Below the pieces are notes generated by a model that was not told where the DNA came from, ran no database searches, and was given only the letters and a program-made list of their open reading frames with translations. A DNA stretch of 64,000 nucleotides from Algoriphagus sp. (GTDB lineage Bacteria; Bacteroidota; Bacteroidia; Cytophagales; Cyclobacteriaceae). Shown here piece by piece: positions 54,821-63,925 of this stretch; the first letter of the stretch is position 1; every line of letters begins with the position of its first letter. A program made the translations under genes and the position numbers. The stretch is taken from contig NZ_JAUXYL010000044.1 of assembly GCF_030694375.1 (NCBI RefSeq), positions 62,001 to 126,000 on the forward strand, written 5' to 3'.

Positions 54821-57800
54821 CTATTTTAAAACCGGCAATTGAGCGATCAACCCATCTGCTTTTACACCTGATCTCAGGCCGATGGCCATTTCCACTACCT
54901 TGACTTCGAATTCGTATTTTGTTGCGACTTTCCCTACTGCATTGATTTCAGTTTTTGCCCCAATATCGATAGGTGTGTACATCCATTCCTTCGTGGCTGA
55001 ATTACGACCAAATTTCAAATAGCCCTTATTGCTTACTCCAGCTTCCACTTCGAAAATTCCTCTTGCACCTAAATTCCAACTAGCACCTATGCCACCTCCA
55101 ACTGTAATTTCTTCCACCGAATCCCAATTTTCATTCAGTTTGAATTCAATCTCTCCCTGTATCCCCTCTCCTGCACTGATGGAGATGGTATTGCAGGTGA
55201 GTCCTGCCTTAGCCACACCCATTCCCACCACGAATTTGATGGGACAAAACTTATCCTCCCACACCATCAAAGGACCAAGAATTTCCTCCTCCTCATCTGT
55301 AGAAAATATATCGCAATCCTGGGGGAAGTAAATTGGGTATTGGACCAAAATATTGCGCATGTCCTGTAAGTAACTCTGCTGAAGCCCCAAAACATCTGCT
55401 GCCTCAGTCGACTGCATCCAGATCGGCATCCAATAGGCCAAGGTGTTGTAATGCTCCCGACTGATGAGTTCCATTCGGGAAGCAAACTGACCTATAATTT
55501 GATGTGTAGCACTGTAAAATGACTCTAAGGCTTTATTCTGGTCCAAACAGGCCTCTTTTTGGATTTGCATGAGTTTGACTTCTTCTTCAGGCGTACCACC
55601 TTCAAGCATATCCATTGCATTATTTCTTTTCTTGATGATTTCCCCTAGAGCAATCGTGTATTTGGAATACTGCTCCTTGATCTTTTTTTCAAGATATTGA
55701 CCTTCTTCACCATACTGCTTGTGGTACTTATTCCAGCTCTCGGTGACCACTGTTTGAGCTAAAAGTTGAAGCTCGGTAAAAGACCCCTGATTCATCACCG
55801 CTTGTGCAATCACGCTTAAATCAAAAGGTGCTTTGGTGGGATCCTGTTCATTTTTCTCTTTTTGCCGCTGAATACCTTCCAAAGTTCCGGCGATTGTGGA
55901 CAAGGCTTTCTCGATCGTTTCAGCCTGATCTTCGGCTTCATCAAGGGAAGAAATTGGTGCCGGAAGCCTGAACTCATCGAAAAGCTTTAGGGCCGATTTC
56001 TTTTTTCGGCCTTCATAGATCAAGTCTGAAATATCCCAATCCGGATCTACCTCTTGTAGCAAGGCCACAGCTTCCTCATCATAGGAACTCTTGAGGCTTC
56101 GGCCCAAAGCACCCGCACAAAGTTTTTTATTCCCTGCACGATAATGCCCAAAGGCAAGAATCTTGTTGGCATTGGGATGAAGTGAATCAAGCTCCACTGT
56201 TTTTTGGGCTAGTTTCATTGCTGATTGAATATCTCCCAAGAAATAATATGCACTGGCAGCATTGCCCAATACCAGGGAATTTTCGGGGTACCGGTTCAAC
56301 CAATAATTTAGAATCGGCAAAGCCTTTTCGGGGTACCCGCTTTTTTGAAGGTGTACAGCAAAATTATTGGCAGAAAGTCCATTCTCAGGATCTACTAGTG
56401 AAGCCTTGCTATGCAACTGAAGAGCGATGGAAGGGTTACCCGAAAACCAAACTCCGATCGCATTCCTTGAGTAATCTTCCGATGTGCTGATTTTCTGGGT
56501 CTTCACCAAATTATCTGAAGCAGAAAGGCTTTGCCCAGACATCGCTCCTTCCACCGAAGTCTTCAAGGATTCCAGGTACTTGATGTATTCGGCTTGGGTT
56601 TGAACTTTTGGAAGTGCATCAAGTGCTGGCGAGCGTTCGGGGAATTGGATTGTGAGTTTTTGGGAGGAATAAGATCGCTTGGGAAATACGTCACCAAGCA
56701 TCCCGCCCATTGGCATGCTCAGTGGCGGAAGTACAAAACCCAAGGCAGGAAGTTCATCTAATTTGTCCAGGAAATTATCGCCTCCTTTAGGTTTGGCTTC
56801 AGCAGTTGCTAAAAAGGTCTGAGGACCCGTATTTCCGAGAAGTTGCAGGAGCTCAGCAAAGTCCCAATCCTTTCTTAATCGGTACGCCAGTTCATTGAGA
56901 TGTTTGTGCCGATTTTCATTATTGGTAATCTCTACAGCGATAAATTGCGGTACATCCGGGGCCAAGGATTTGTCAAAATACTCTGGATTGATAAATGCGA
57001 ATTGCGTGTTTTTGCTCCATCCCCGTTCAGGTTTCGGAGCTTTCAGCTTCTCCAACACAGACGCAGTTAAACTGATTTCATGAGTTGGATTGGTTTCTAT
57101 TTCACCGATAGGTTTGGATAGAATTGATTCCGGCTCTGAATTAAGGTAATCTTTAATCAAACGTACACTTTCCTGATATTCCTGATCCACTTCAGAATTA
57201 CCTCCGGAAGTTTTATTTTTTTCTTCCTCGAGTTTGGTTTGATAAAATTCCTCTGCCTTCTGAAGTCGGTTAGCCAGATTGTCTTTAGAATATCCATAGG
57301 CACCTTCCTCAGTTAACCGCTTGATTTCGGCAATTCTTTCATCTTTTTCCGCCAAAATATCCTGAAGACTATTGGTAGGAGCACTTTGCCCGAGGATCTT
57401 TTTGAAATCCAGATAAAACCGCTCCATTTGCTTAAGGTAATAATTCAAATAGTCACGCTGGGTGACTGAAATAAAAAGTGGCTTGTCGCTGTTTCTCACC
57501 ACAAAGGCATGGTAAAACCACATCCTTGAATAATCGACTACATAATCAGGAACTTCCCCCGGAAACTCATAATAGTCGATCCTGCCGTTTGATGAATGCT
57601 TCTCAGGAACCGAAAAAACAGGACGGCCATCCATCTGTACGGGAACAATCACCCCTTCTTTGTCGGTGGTTTGGACTGGTTTTGCAAATTGATTGAAATA
57701 ATTAAACTGAATATCTATCCAGGCAGGGCCGGGAATTTCGATGGGGCTGTTGTCTACACAGGTCAAATAATGACTACTCGTTCTCAAATAATAATACCCC

Positions 57801-58135
57801 AATCTACCGGTAGCCTGATACCAAGCGTTGGTGTAAAGTGCGTCAGGATGGGAATTGCCCGGATAAAAATTCTGGTAAGAAGAGGCGCTTTTTGCTCCTG
57901 CCAATCCTTGAGTTTTCCGTTGAAGCCAAATGAGTGCAGTACCCATCCTGGGCTGCATTTTTTTCGAATCAAAATTGGCCGTCAGTTGCTTGTTGACCTG
58001 ATTCGGTCCATATCTTTCATAAAAATCCGTAGCCTTCGACCAAACTAAGGTATATTGATCAGGGTCGCATGAGCTTTGGGTATATGCCCAAAACGGTGCA
58101 ACTATTAAAAGGACAAGGAGCAATGCGGTTTTCAT
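54821..58135 (-). CDS. Secreted TPR/beta-domain protein of unknown function (fusion paralogue of the two genes at 60766 and 61856)
   Basis: About 1104 residues from ATG at 58135; a frame to 58210 adds residues before the signal peptide MKTALLLVLLIVAPFWAYTQ and is unlikely. The N-terminal half (to about 430) matches the 359-residue neighbour: NSDKPLFISVTQRDYL against NDKLPFRALTKKEFI, and NTQFAFINPEYFDKSLAP against NILHLVVPDMGYFDTSLPK. The C-terminal half matches the 689-residue neighbour: TPR-like repeats (EKALPILNYWLNRYPENS against EEAALPILKYLNSTYPKNS), an acidic DEEEE stretch between cysteines, and a glycine-rich beta region at the end. Exported, probably periplasmic or surface-located. It is the last gene of a six-gene block. 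No known family recognised. Confidence 0.82.
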   Translation of the reverse strand: MKTALLLVLLIVAPFWAYTQSSCDPDQYTLVWSKATDFYERYGPNQVNKQLTANFDSKKMQPRMGTALIWLQRKTQGLAGAKSASSYQNFYPGNSHPDALYTNAWYQATGRLGYYYLRTSSHYLTCVDNSPIEIPGPAWIDIQFNYFNQFAKPVQTTDKEGVIVPVQMDGRPVFSVPEKHSSNGRIDYYEFPGEVPDYVVDYSRMWFYHAFVVRNSDKPLFISVTQRDYLNYYLKQMERFYLDFKKILGQSAPTNSLQDILAEKDERIAEIKRLTEEGAYGYSKDNLANRLQKAEEFYQTKLEEEKNKTSGGNSEVDQEYQESVRLIKDYLNSEPESILSKPIGEIETNPTHEISLTASVLEKLKAPKPERGWSKNTQFAFINPEYFDKSLAPDVPQFIAVEITNNENRHKHLNELAYRLRKDWDFAELLQLLGNTGPQTFLATAEAKPKGGDNFLDKLDELPALGFVLPPLSMPMGGMLGDVFPKRSYSSQKLTIQFPERSPALDALPKVQTQAEYIKYLESLKTSVEGAMSGQSLSASDNLVKTQKISTSEDYSRNAIGVWFSGNPSIALQLHSKASLVDPENGLSANNFAVHLQKSGYPEKALPILNYWLNRYPENSLVLGNAASAYYFLGDIQSAMKLAQKTVELDSLHPNANKILAFGHYRAGNKKLCAGALGRSLKSSYDEEAVALLQEVDPDWDISDLIYEGRKKKSALKLFDEFRLPAPISSLDEAEDQAETIEKALSTIAGTLEGIQRQKEKNEQDPTKAPFDLSVIAQAVMNQGSFTELQLLAQTVVTESWNKYHKQYGEEGQYLEKKIKEQYSKYTIALGEIIKKRNNAMDMLEGGTPEEEVKLMQIQKEACLDQNKALESFYSATHQIIGQFASRMELISREHYNTLAYWMPIWMQSTEAADVLGLQQSYLQDMRNILVQYPIYFPQDCDIFSTDEEEEILGPLMVWEDKFCPIKFVVGMGVAKAGLTCNTISISAGEGIQGEIEFKLNENWDSVEEITVGGGIGASWNLGARGIFEVEAGVSNKGYLKFGRNSATKEWMYTPIDIGAKTEINAVGKVATKYEFEVKVVEMAIGLRSGVKADGLIAQLPVLK

Positions 58136-58172
58136 TTGCTTTGGGCTAAGTCTTGGCTCATCAAAGGGGGTT

Positions 58173-58739
58173 CTAGTCAACAACCATTTTATCAATTGGC
58201 AACCAAGCACTTGGGCTCTTCACCATATCTTGTAGTGGTATTGTCGTCTTAAGGGGCGCAGACCCAAACACCAATGAACTCCCAAAGTCTTCAAAGTCTT
58301 TTTCAAACTCTTCGGAATTGGTTAGGAAAATGAAGCTCATTTTCTTTTTTCCATCGGTTAGCATCAACAAAATCACTGCTTGGTTCACTTGATTGTGTTG
58401 AAAAGGAGCCACCCGAATCTTCGCCTTCCAAGCATTTTTATAATCTGAAAGATTCTCATTTATAGTCGTTCCCGGTTTGTATTGAGTTACAATCAGGTCA
58501 TTCCATTCTTTCTGAAAATCAGTCTCGGGATTTCCGGAAGAAGGCAAACTGGGGTAGAGCAAAATCCTCGCGTACGTTTTCTTCGCAGGGTTTTCTATCC
58601 GATACGCCAACCAATCTTGTTGTGCTTCCTTCTTCCAAGCAGGGTTAAGCGAGAATGTTGCAATGTCGAAAGACTGAACGGACTGCGAAAAGACCGGATG
58701 GCAGAAAATCAAGAAGAGAAACGTGAGGAAAAACTTCAT
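58173..58739 (-). CDS. Small exported protein, function unknown
   Basis: 188 residues, ATG at 58739. The signal peptide ends at VFSQ (residue 18-19). The mature part starts SVQSFDIATFSLNPAWKKE and continues with QDWLAYRIENP, the layout of a compact alpha/beta domain of the kind found in short exported proteins that begin with a FD..TF.P..W pattern; this resemblance is weak. Its end PSAWLPIDKMVVD is soluble. It lies 11 nt after the beta-propeller gene and 37 nt before the fusion protein gene. Confidence 0.7.
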   Translation of the reverse strand: MKFFLTFLFLIFCHPVFSQSVQSFDIATFSLNPAWKKEAQQDWLAYRIENPAKKTYARILLYPSLPSSGNPETDFQKEWNDLIVTQYKPGTTINENLSDYKNAWKAKIRVAPFQHNQVNQAVILLMLTDGKKKMSFIFLTNSEEFEKDFEDFGSSLVFGSAPLKTTIPLQDMVKSPSAWLPIDKMVVD

Positions 58740-58750
58740 AACCCTGCAAT

Positions 58751-59968
58751 TTATTTACCGGTGTTGATTGAGATTTGGAGAATGGCTTGGGCGTAATTTC
58801 CACTTGGAGCAAGATTTCCTGCAACTAAATCAGATTTCCCATCTCCGTTTATATCAGTGACTAAGGGGTAAGTGTTTACATCCCCCATGACAACTGGTTT
58901 GGAAAATCCCTGAAAACAATTCCCGACATTCAAAACATATTGCCAAGTTGCTGTCTCCGGGTGAAAAGAGACGAGGTCATCGATGCGGTCCCCATTGAAG
59001 TCTCCTGAGCGAAAAATCATATTGAAATCCGTAGCCCAACCTTGAATCCAAAATTCACCTTCACAGCCATTGACCGGACTGAAGGTCTGATTTCGATTAT
59101 TGAAAGCCACAGACCAGGTTCCTTTTTGGTTGTCCCTAATCGCAATATCGGTAAACCCGTCGCCGTTGAAATCCCCCGTCATGGGTTGAGCATTGGAGAT
59201 TCCCAGTCCCCAATTGCTGATCCAGGCATTTGGCGTAAAATCAACAAAAGTCCCGTTGGAAAGTGCGATTTGCCATTCACCGGTTTGGTGAAACCAAAGT
59301 GCTAAATCCCCTCTCCGGTCTCCATTGAAGTCGCCAGAAAAAGGAATAAACTGGTCACTGAAACTCACAGGAAAATCTATATACCTCTGGGAATTTGCCA
59401 ACTGGTGCACTTCCACCCCAACATTGTTGACCGGAGAAACTGATGAAAGCAACCCAATCTGTCTGAGTGAGGGACTAATTCCCAAAAGATCAGGTCTACG
59501 GTCTCCGTTGACATCTGCCTCCACGGTCATAAAACCCAGCATTCCAATGGAGGTGTATTGGGTCCAATCATGGGCCGACTTGTACTCGACTGAAAATCCA
59601 TCCGGACTGGAGAAAAACCAACCCAGGAGATCATTTAGGAAAAAGTCTTTATAGGCAATGTCCTTGATTCCGTCTCCATTATAATCCACCGCATGAAATG
59701 CATAAGTCCGATTGGAGGGATTGATTTCAATCGTGCGCTTGGCATAGTTGGTGTTGTTGTAATAGGGAGGAAGAAAAGAATCAGGCTGAGTGGAAGCAAT
59801 GGGTTGGGTGACCGAACCTGTGCTTGAACTTGTGCCCGAAGGACTTATCGTATTCGTTTTTGTGATCTCTTGAGTTGTTACTGGTTTGGTTGTCCTTACT
59901 CGTATTTGGGCTTGGACCAAGCAGCATCCCAATAGGGATGCGATCAGCATAAGTGTTAGCTTCTTCAT
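58751..59968 (-). CDS. Secreted FG-GAP/VCBS-type beta-propeller protein
   Basis: 405 residues, ATG at 59968 in an ATGA overlap with the upstream gene. Signal peptide ending LVQAQ, then a Thr/Ser-rich linker (about 25-62), then about six calcium-binding blades with D-x-N-G-D motifs: DYNGDGIKD, DVNGDRRPD, DFNGDRRGD, DFNGDGFTD, DFNGDRIDD, DINGDGKSD, about 40-70 residues apart. Such integrin-alpha-like propellers bind ligands or partner proteins at the cell surface. Co-transcription with the unknown TPR proteins suggests they share a surface assembly (inference). Confidence 0.85.
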   Translation of the reverse strand: MKKLTLMLIASLLGCCLVQAQIRVRTTKPVTTQEITKTNTISPSGTSSSTGSVTQPIASTQPDSFLPPYYNNTNYAKRTIEINPSNRTYAFHAVDYNGDGIKDIAYKDFFLNDLLGWFFSSPDGFSVEYKSAHDWTQYTSIGMLGFMTVEADVNGDRRPDLLGISPSLRQIGLLSSVSPVNNVGVEVHQLANSQRYIDFPVSFSDQFIPFSGDFNGDRRGDLALWFHQTGEWQIALSNGTFVDFTPNAWISNWGLGISNAQPMTGDFNGDGFTDIAIRDNQKGTWSVAFNNRNQTFSPVNGCEGEFWIQGWATDFNMIFRSGDFNGDRIDDLVSFHPETATWQYVLNVGNCFQGFSKPVVMGDVNTYPLVTDINGDGKSDLVAGNLAPSGNYAQAILQISINTGK

Positions 59969-60753
59969 TTTTTTGCGGGTTTGGATTGAGGTTTTTCAGG
60001 GTCTTTGACACAGCGGCAGGAATATCCGTTAGTCGCTAAAGTGTAAATTCTCCCCACGGCGTTAGTATTGTAATGCACATGGTGATTCCAGAGGTAAAGC
60101 AGACCATAGCGGTCATCATAAACGGTTGAGGTCCAAAAATTCCCATATTGGCCTAGGGTGGTATATTCTCCATTGTCCAGACGAGAACCTGCCGGAAGAA
60201 TACCTAACCTACTTGAATTGTCCCCTGAGAAACTGGAGGCTTTCCAGCCTTCTGAAACTTTCAACTTGGGAGCTATTTCCCCCCGCTCTCCGGTTCGTTC
60301 CAGTTCAGAAACCGGAATACCCAGAAATTTCTCCAACTCGTTCCAGTCTTTGTCTGTAGCCACATGCCAGCCAAGCGGACAAAGCTTGCCCGAAACGGCG
60401 GCATAGCCATTGTAAAGCAGACCGAATTTTTGCCGATTCCTGGGATTATCCTCATAGACCGCATAAGCTCCACGTTTGGTTTCCTTCCATTCCTGAGCAT
60501 TCAATCCGCTTGCAATTCGGGTCGTGTCTCGGTATTGGGTGGTTCTTAGATTTTCTTTAAACCAATACTGATTCCCGATTTTGATGACTTCGTAGCGGTT
60601 GCTGTCTAGGTCATAAACTGGCTTCAAATTGACATCAATACTGTCTTTCAATTTGACATCGATGCTGCTTTTTGAGGGTGAGATGGGAGTTTTTTGTTGA
60701 GCCAACAGTGGCAAAAATGAAAACAGAAAGCAGATATAAAGAAGTAGTTTCAT
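59965..60753 (-). CDS. Secreted FISUMP-type (Fibrobacter paralogous domain) protein
   Basis: 262 residues, ATG at 60753, signal peptide ending LLAQQ. A short internal duplication (SSIDVKLK, DSIDVNLK) precedes the domain. IGNQYWFKENLRTTQYRD, GLLYNGYAAV, LCPLGWHVATDKDWNELEKFLG, PAGSRL, GNFWTST and YSCRCVKD are the successive motifs of the Fibrobacter major paralogous domain, related to C-type lectin folds. The C-terminus is Lys/Pro-rich (DPEKPQSKPAKK). It overlaps the propeller gene by 4 nt and lies 12 nt after the gene at 60766. Confidence 0.85.
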   Translation of the reverse strand: MKLLLYICFLFSFLPLLAQQKTPISPSKSSIDVKLKDSIDVNLKPVYDLDSNRYEVIKIGNQYWFKENLRTTQYRDTTRIASGLNAQEWKETKRGAYAVYEDNPRNRQKFGLLYNGYAAVSGKLCPLGWHVATDKDWNELEKFLGIPVSELERTGERGEIAPKLKVSEGWKASSFSGDNSSRLGILPAGSRLDNGEYTTLGQYGNFWTSTVYDDRYGLLYLWNHHVHYNTNAVGRIYTLATNGYSCRCVKDPEKPQSKPAKK

Positions 60754-60765
60754 GGTATGGATGGG

Positions 60766-61845
60766 TTAAGGTTTTTCAAGCAAGGATTGGAAAAACTTAA
60801 TATCCAAATCATCTATTAATGAGTTGATATTGGTCAAATAGACCTGAATTTTAGTTTCATAAAGGAAATTGATACAAAAAAATTGAGGTCTCCACTTCGG
60901 AAGACTTGTATCAAAATAACCCATATCAGGTACCACTAGATGCAGAATATTAGTATCGCCAACATTTTTGAAACCCAGAAATTCATACCAACTCTGACCC
61001 TTTTCGACGATCGCTGGTTCCTCGAGTTCTTCCGGAGAAAGATCGGTCAACAAGGCCTCAAAATCTTCGATTATCTTTTTTTGTTCATTAATCCGTTGGG
61101 TTTGTATTTGATTTTGGACTGCGCTCTCCTCATCTGCTTTGGGGTCAATTGGGACTCGAAGTTGCTCCAGTTCCTTTAAAAACCGATTCATCCCCGGCAA
61201 GTGAAAAAGAATGAACTCTTTTTTGGTCAAAGCCCGGAATGGTAGTTTATCATTCTTGGTAATGATTAAATTGAATACTCTTCGGGTTTCCTTTCCCTGA
61301 GGTTCAGTTATAATCCATTGATAGACCCCACTCTCTATTCTTTCGGGCCAGTCTTTTATTTTGAAATATTTTTCCTCCCGATCATCGGGGATTTCGGCAG
61401 CAAACAATTCGATTCCTCCTCCCTGGCCGGAGAGTTTGTTGATTTGAAAATACACTTGGGTATTACTGGAGATTTCAGGTTGATAATTCCTATTGTTTTT
61501 GGCACTGGTTCCACATACATACCTTAAGAAATATAATGAATAGATGTAGGGGTCTGCAACCCAGTTTTTTCCGTAAAATTCATTGTATCCGAAGGCATTA
61601 GAATAGGTTATCTCCATACCGACCGGAGAAAAATCGGAAGAGATTTTTTGATTAATTTTTGAAAGGGTTTCCTTTTCCTTAACCAGATCCGTTTTGCTAA
61701 CATTTTGAACCGAACCGGCTATGCCAGCTTTAAAGGTTCCAGGGATGGTGGCGAGCTGAGTTGGATCACAGTCCTGAGACTTTCCAGCGGTACTTGCAGA
61801 AAAGAAAAAGAGCAAAAAAACGAAGCGTTTGATGAAGGTTTCCAT
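60766..61845 (-). CDS. Secreted protein of unknown function, homologous to the N-terminal half of the protein at 54821
   Basis: 359 residues from ATG at 61845; a frame to 61959 would overlap the upstream gene by about 100 nt and precede the signal peptide METFIKRFVFLLFFFSAS. The mature chain starts at QDCDPTQL, matching QSSCDPDQY in the 1104-residue protein. Shared features include YSLYFLRYVCGTSA against LGYYYLRTSSHYLTC, a predicted helix QRINEQKKIIEDFEALL and the segment DMGYFDTSLPKWRPQF. No TPR repeats. It lies 10 nt after the gene at 61856. Confidence 0.8.
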   Translation of the reverse strand: METFIKRFVFLLFFFSASTAGKSQDCDPTQLATIPGTFKAGIAGSVQNVSKTDLVKEKETLSKINQKISSDFSPVGMEITYSNAFGYNEFYGKNWVADPYIYSLYFLRYVCGTSAKNNRNYQPEISSNTQVYFQINKLSGQGGGIELFAAEIPDDREEKYFKIKDWPERIESGVYQWIITEPQGKETRRVFNLIITKNDKLPFRALTKKEFILFHLPGMNRFLKELEQLRVPIDPKADEESAVQNQIQTQRINEQKKIIEDFEALLTDLSPEELEEPAIVEKGQSWYEFLGFKNVGDTNILHLVVPDMGYFDTSLPKWRPQFFCINFLYETKIQVYLTNINSLIDDLDIKFFQSLLEKP

Positions 61846-61855
61846 TACTTGATTA

Positions 61856-63925
61856 TTATTTGGTAGATAGTCCTCTAAGAATTCCTTTTCCTTCCATAGA
61901 TGGCCCACTATTCCAGCCCCATCGTGCTTCTGCACCGACAAAGGTGGAGGATTGGTCATCGGCGAAACCTAAAGAAGCCTTTGAATTGGAATCGCTGACC
62001 AAATTGGTACTTGCCCCTGCTTTGGCACCAACTTTCACCCCTCCGTCAGTAAATCCATTTGCATCAAATTCAACAAACCCATAAATCTCCCCTTTCAATT
62101 CAGCCTTTACCGGTCCCCATTTGGCGGGTTCCGCCAAGTCAGCATCAAAGCCGAACTCTACCGAACCTTTGATTATCTGATCTGTATCCATGTTTTCCTT
62201 GACCGTGTATTTGAAAAATTTCGAGTCCAGTTTGGTGGTCATCTTGTTGCATTCAATAGTGATGGTGCCTACCCCTAAATTCAATACGCTTTTTTGCGTG
62301 CAGGTCATTTCGTAAAAATCTGCCAGCTCGCCCGTTTCGGCTTCTTCCTCTTCCTCATCATCCACATAGACGCAGGGATTGCCAAACCGGACTTCCTGAC
62401 CACTAATCATTCCTAGCCAAATCCCGTGTGCTTTGAGTTTTTCCCATTCAAACTGATCTGGCATCAAACTGAATTGAAAGTAATTCATTTTCCAGCTTAG
62501 CGACTTTTTCCAATAGTCTATGGATTTTAAGTTTTCGGTTTCAAAAAGGTCATTGATTTCCCTCAGGTATTCACTCTTTATTTGATTCATTGATTGGCAA
62601 TAGGCCTCCATGTCTGCCTTGCTTGAACCCTCTCCGATACGATCCCCCATGGATTCAGTCAATTCAGCCAATTTGTCTCCATAATCATCTTCGATTTTTT
62701 TGGCTTTTTCCTGAAGGAGATAACCCGCTTCCACGATTTCATCGTACTTTTTGGCCTCCAATTCTCCGTTTTCTCCCTCATAGTATTCCTGAAGTGCGCG
62801 GATCTTAGGAGAAAAAATCAACTGAGTGAATGAACCTTCTGCATTTTGACCCATTGGAACAAAACTTTCCATTTGCTTATCCATTTCCTCTTCCAACTGC
62901 TCATAAAGCATATCCATCTTTGCAGAGATCTTATCAGACATCCAACTTATACCTTCTCGATAGGCAATCCACTCTTTCTCCAATACCTCACTTTCAAAGA
63001 CATTTTTAGGGTATTTAGGCCAATTCATGTGCACCAGACCCATCGGGTCTTCATTCAGGGGTGGGTAAAACGTCAAATCATTTGGGGTGATTTTATGGCC
63101 GAAGTCTTTGATCTTTTTTTCTTTCTCAGGACTATATCCGGATTTGATGCTTTTTTTCATGGCTAAGGCAGCAGCGGTTTTGTTTCCTTTTTTCTCCTCG
63201 ATGACACTTTTAGTCAAATTTGCTTGGGAGTGACCGGGATAGAGCATCAGTGTGCTGTCGATGTAGGCTTCGGCCGTTGGAATGTCTCCCAATCCAAACC
63301 AGGCCTGAGCCATGTTATTCAACACGGTGCTATTTTTGGGATACGTCGAATTGAGGTATTTCAGGATGGGCAATGCTGCTTCTTCCGCCCCTGCCATAGT
63401 GAGAAAAGCCGCGTAATTATTGAGGTAATCGGCATTATCAGGATCTGATTGCAGGGTATTTCCCAGCACCAAAATCGCATAAGCGGTAGAACCGAACATC
63501 CAAAGCCCATTTGCCAGTTGTGCTTTTTCTGCCGGAGATCCGGCCAAGGCAAAAAGTTCTTGGGCATTGGATGTGGCCTTTGATCCAAATTTGGAGGAAA
63601 CTCCCGCATGAACTTTTGCCAAATAGGGGGCCAATTCAGCACTTTTTAGAGTCGTTTTTTTAGCTTGTGCAATTCGGGCCTCATCTATTTCTGGGAAATC
63701 TTTCCCCTCATCTTCATTATAAGCATCGGATAAGTCCATTTTGCCAAGTAGGGACACGTCAATTCCCATTTTCTTCATCATCTCCAGCTCCTCAGGATCC
63801 AGTTCCTCCACCATTTTTTTCAGTTCCTCCTTGGTGGGAGGTTTTTCCTGGGCTGAAACTTTGACAGAATCAAACAGAAAAAGCCCTAAGAAGATCATTA
63901 AAGCGGCTAAAGTCAGGTTTTTCAT
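61856..63925 (-). CDS. Secreted TPR protein with C-terminal beta domain, homologous to the C-terminal half of the protein at 54821
   Basis: 689 residues, ATG at 63925. Signal peptide ending KVSAQ. A charged helical part (EELKKMVEELDPEELEMM) comes first, then TPR-like repeats (about 150-260: DPDNADYLNNYAAFL, AWFGLGDIPTAEAYI), a long helical region (about 300-500), an acidic DDEEEEEAE stretch, and a beta-rich glycine-containing end (about 540-689, GSVEFGFDADLAEP, GGVKVGAKAGAST). The C-terminal cysteines (NPCVYVDDE, MTCTQKS, IECNK) line up with those of the 1104-residue paralogue. It is the first gene of the block within the window; the 75 nt upstream show no clear promoter. Confidence 0.82.
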   Translation of the reverse strand: MKNLTLAALMIFLGLFLFDSVKVSAQEKPPTKEELKKMVEELDPEELEMMKKMGIDVSLLGKMDLSDAYNEDEGKDFPEIDEARIAQAKKTTLKSAELAPYLAKVHAGVSSKFGSKATSNAQELFALAGSPAEKAQLANGLWMFGSTAYAILVLGNTLQSDPDNADYLNNYAAFLTMAGAEEAALPILKYLNSTYPKNSTVLNNMAQAWFGLGDIPTAEAYIDSTLMLYPGHSQANLTKSVIEEKKGNKTAAALAMKKSIKSGYSPEKEKKIKDFGHKITPNDLTFYPPLNEDPMGLVHMNWPKYPKNVFESEVLEKEWIAYREGISWMSDKISAKMDMLYEQLEEEMDKQMESFVPMGQNAEGSFTQLIFSPKIRALQEYYEGENGELEAKKYDEIVEAGYLLQEKAKKIEDDYGDKLAELTESMGDRIGEGSSKADMEAYCQSMNQIKSEYLREINDLFETENLKSIDYWKKSLSWKMNYFQFSLMPDQFEWEKLKAHGIWLGMISGQEVRFGNPCVYVDDEEEEEAETGELADFYEMTCTQKSVLNLGVGTITIECNKMTTKLDSKFFKYTVKENMDTDQIIKGSVEFGFDADLAEPAKWGPVKAELKGEIYGFVEFDANGFTDGGVKVGAKAGASTNLVSDSNSKASLGFADDQSSTFVGAEARWGWNSGPSMEGKGILRGLSTK

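Noticed and set aside
58136..58210. N-terminal extension of the 1104-residue protein
   Set aside because: It overlaps the upstream gene and puts about 25 residues in front of a normal signal peptide; the same reasoning rejects extensions at 61959, 50285, 49565 and 30202.
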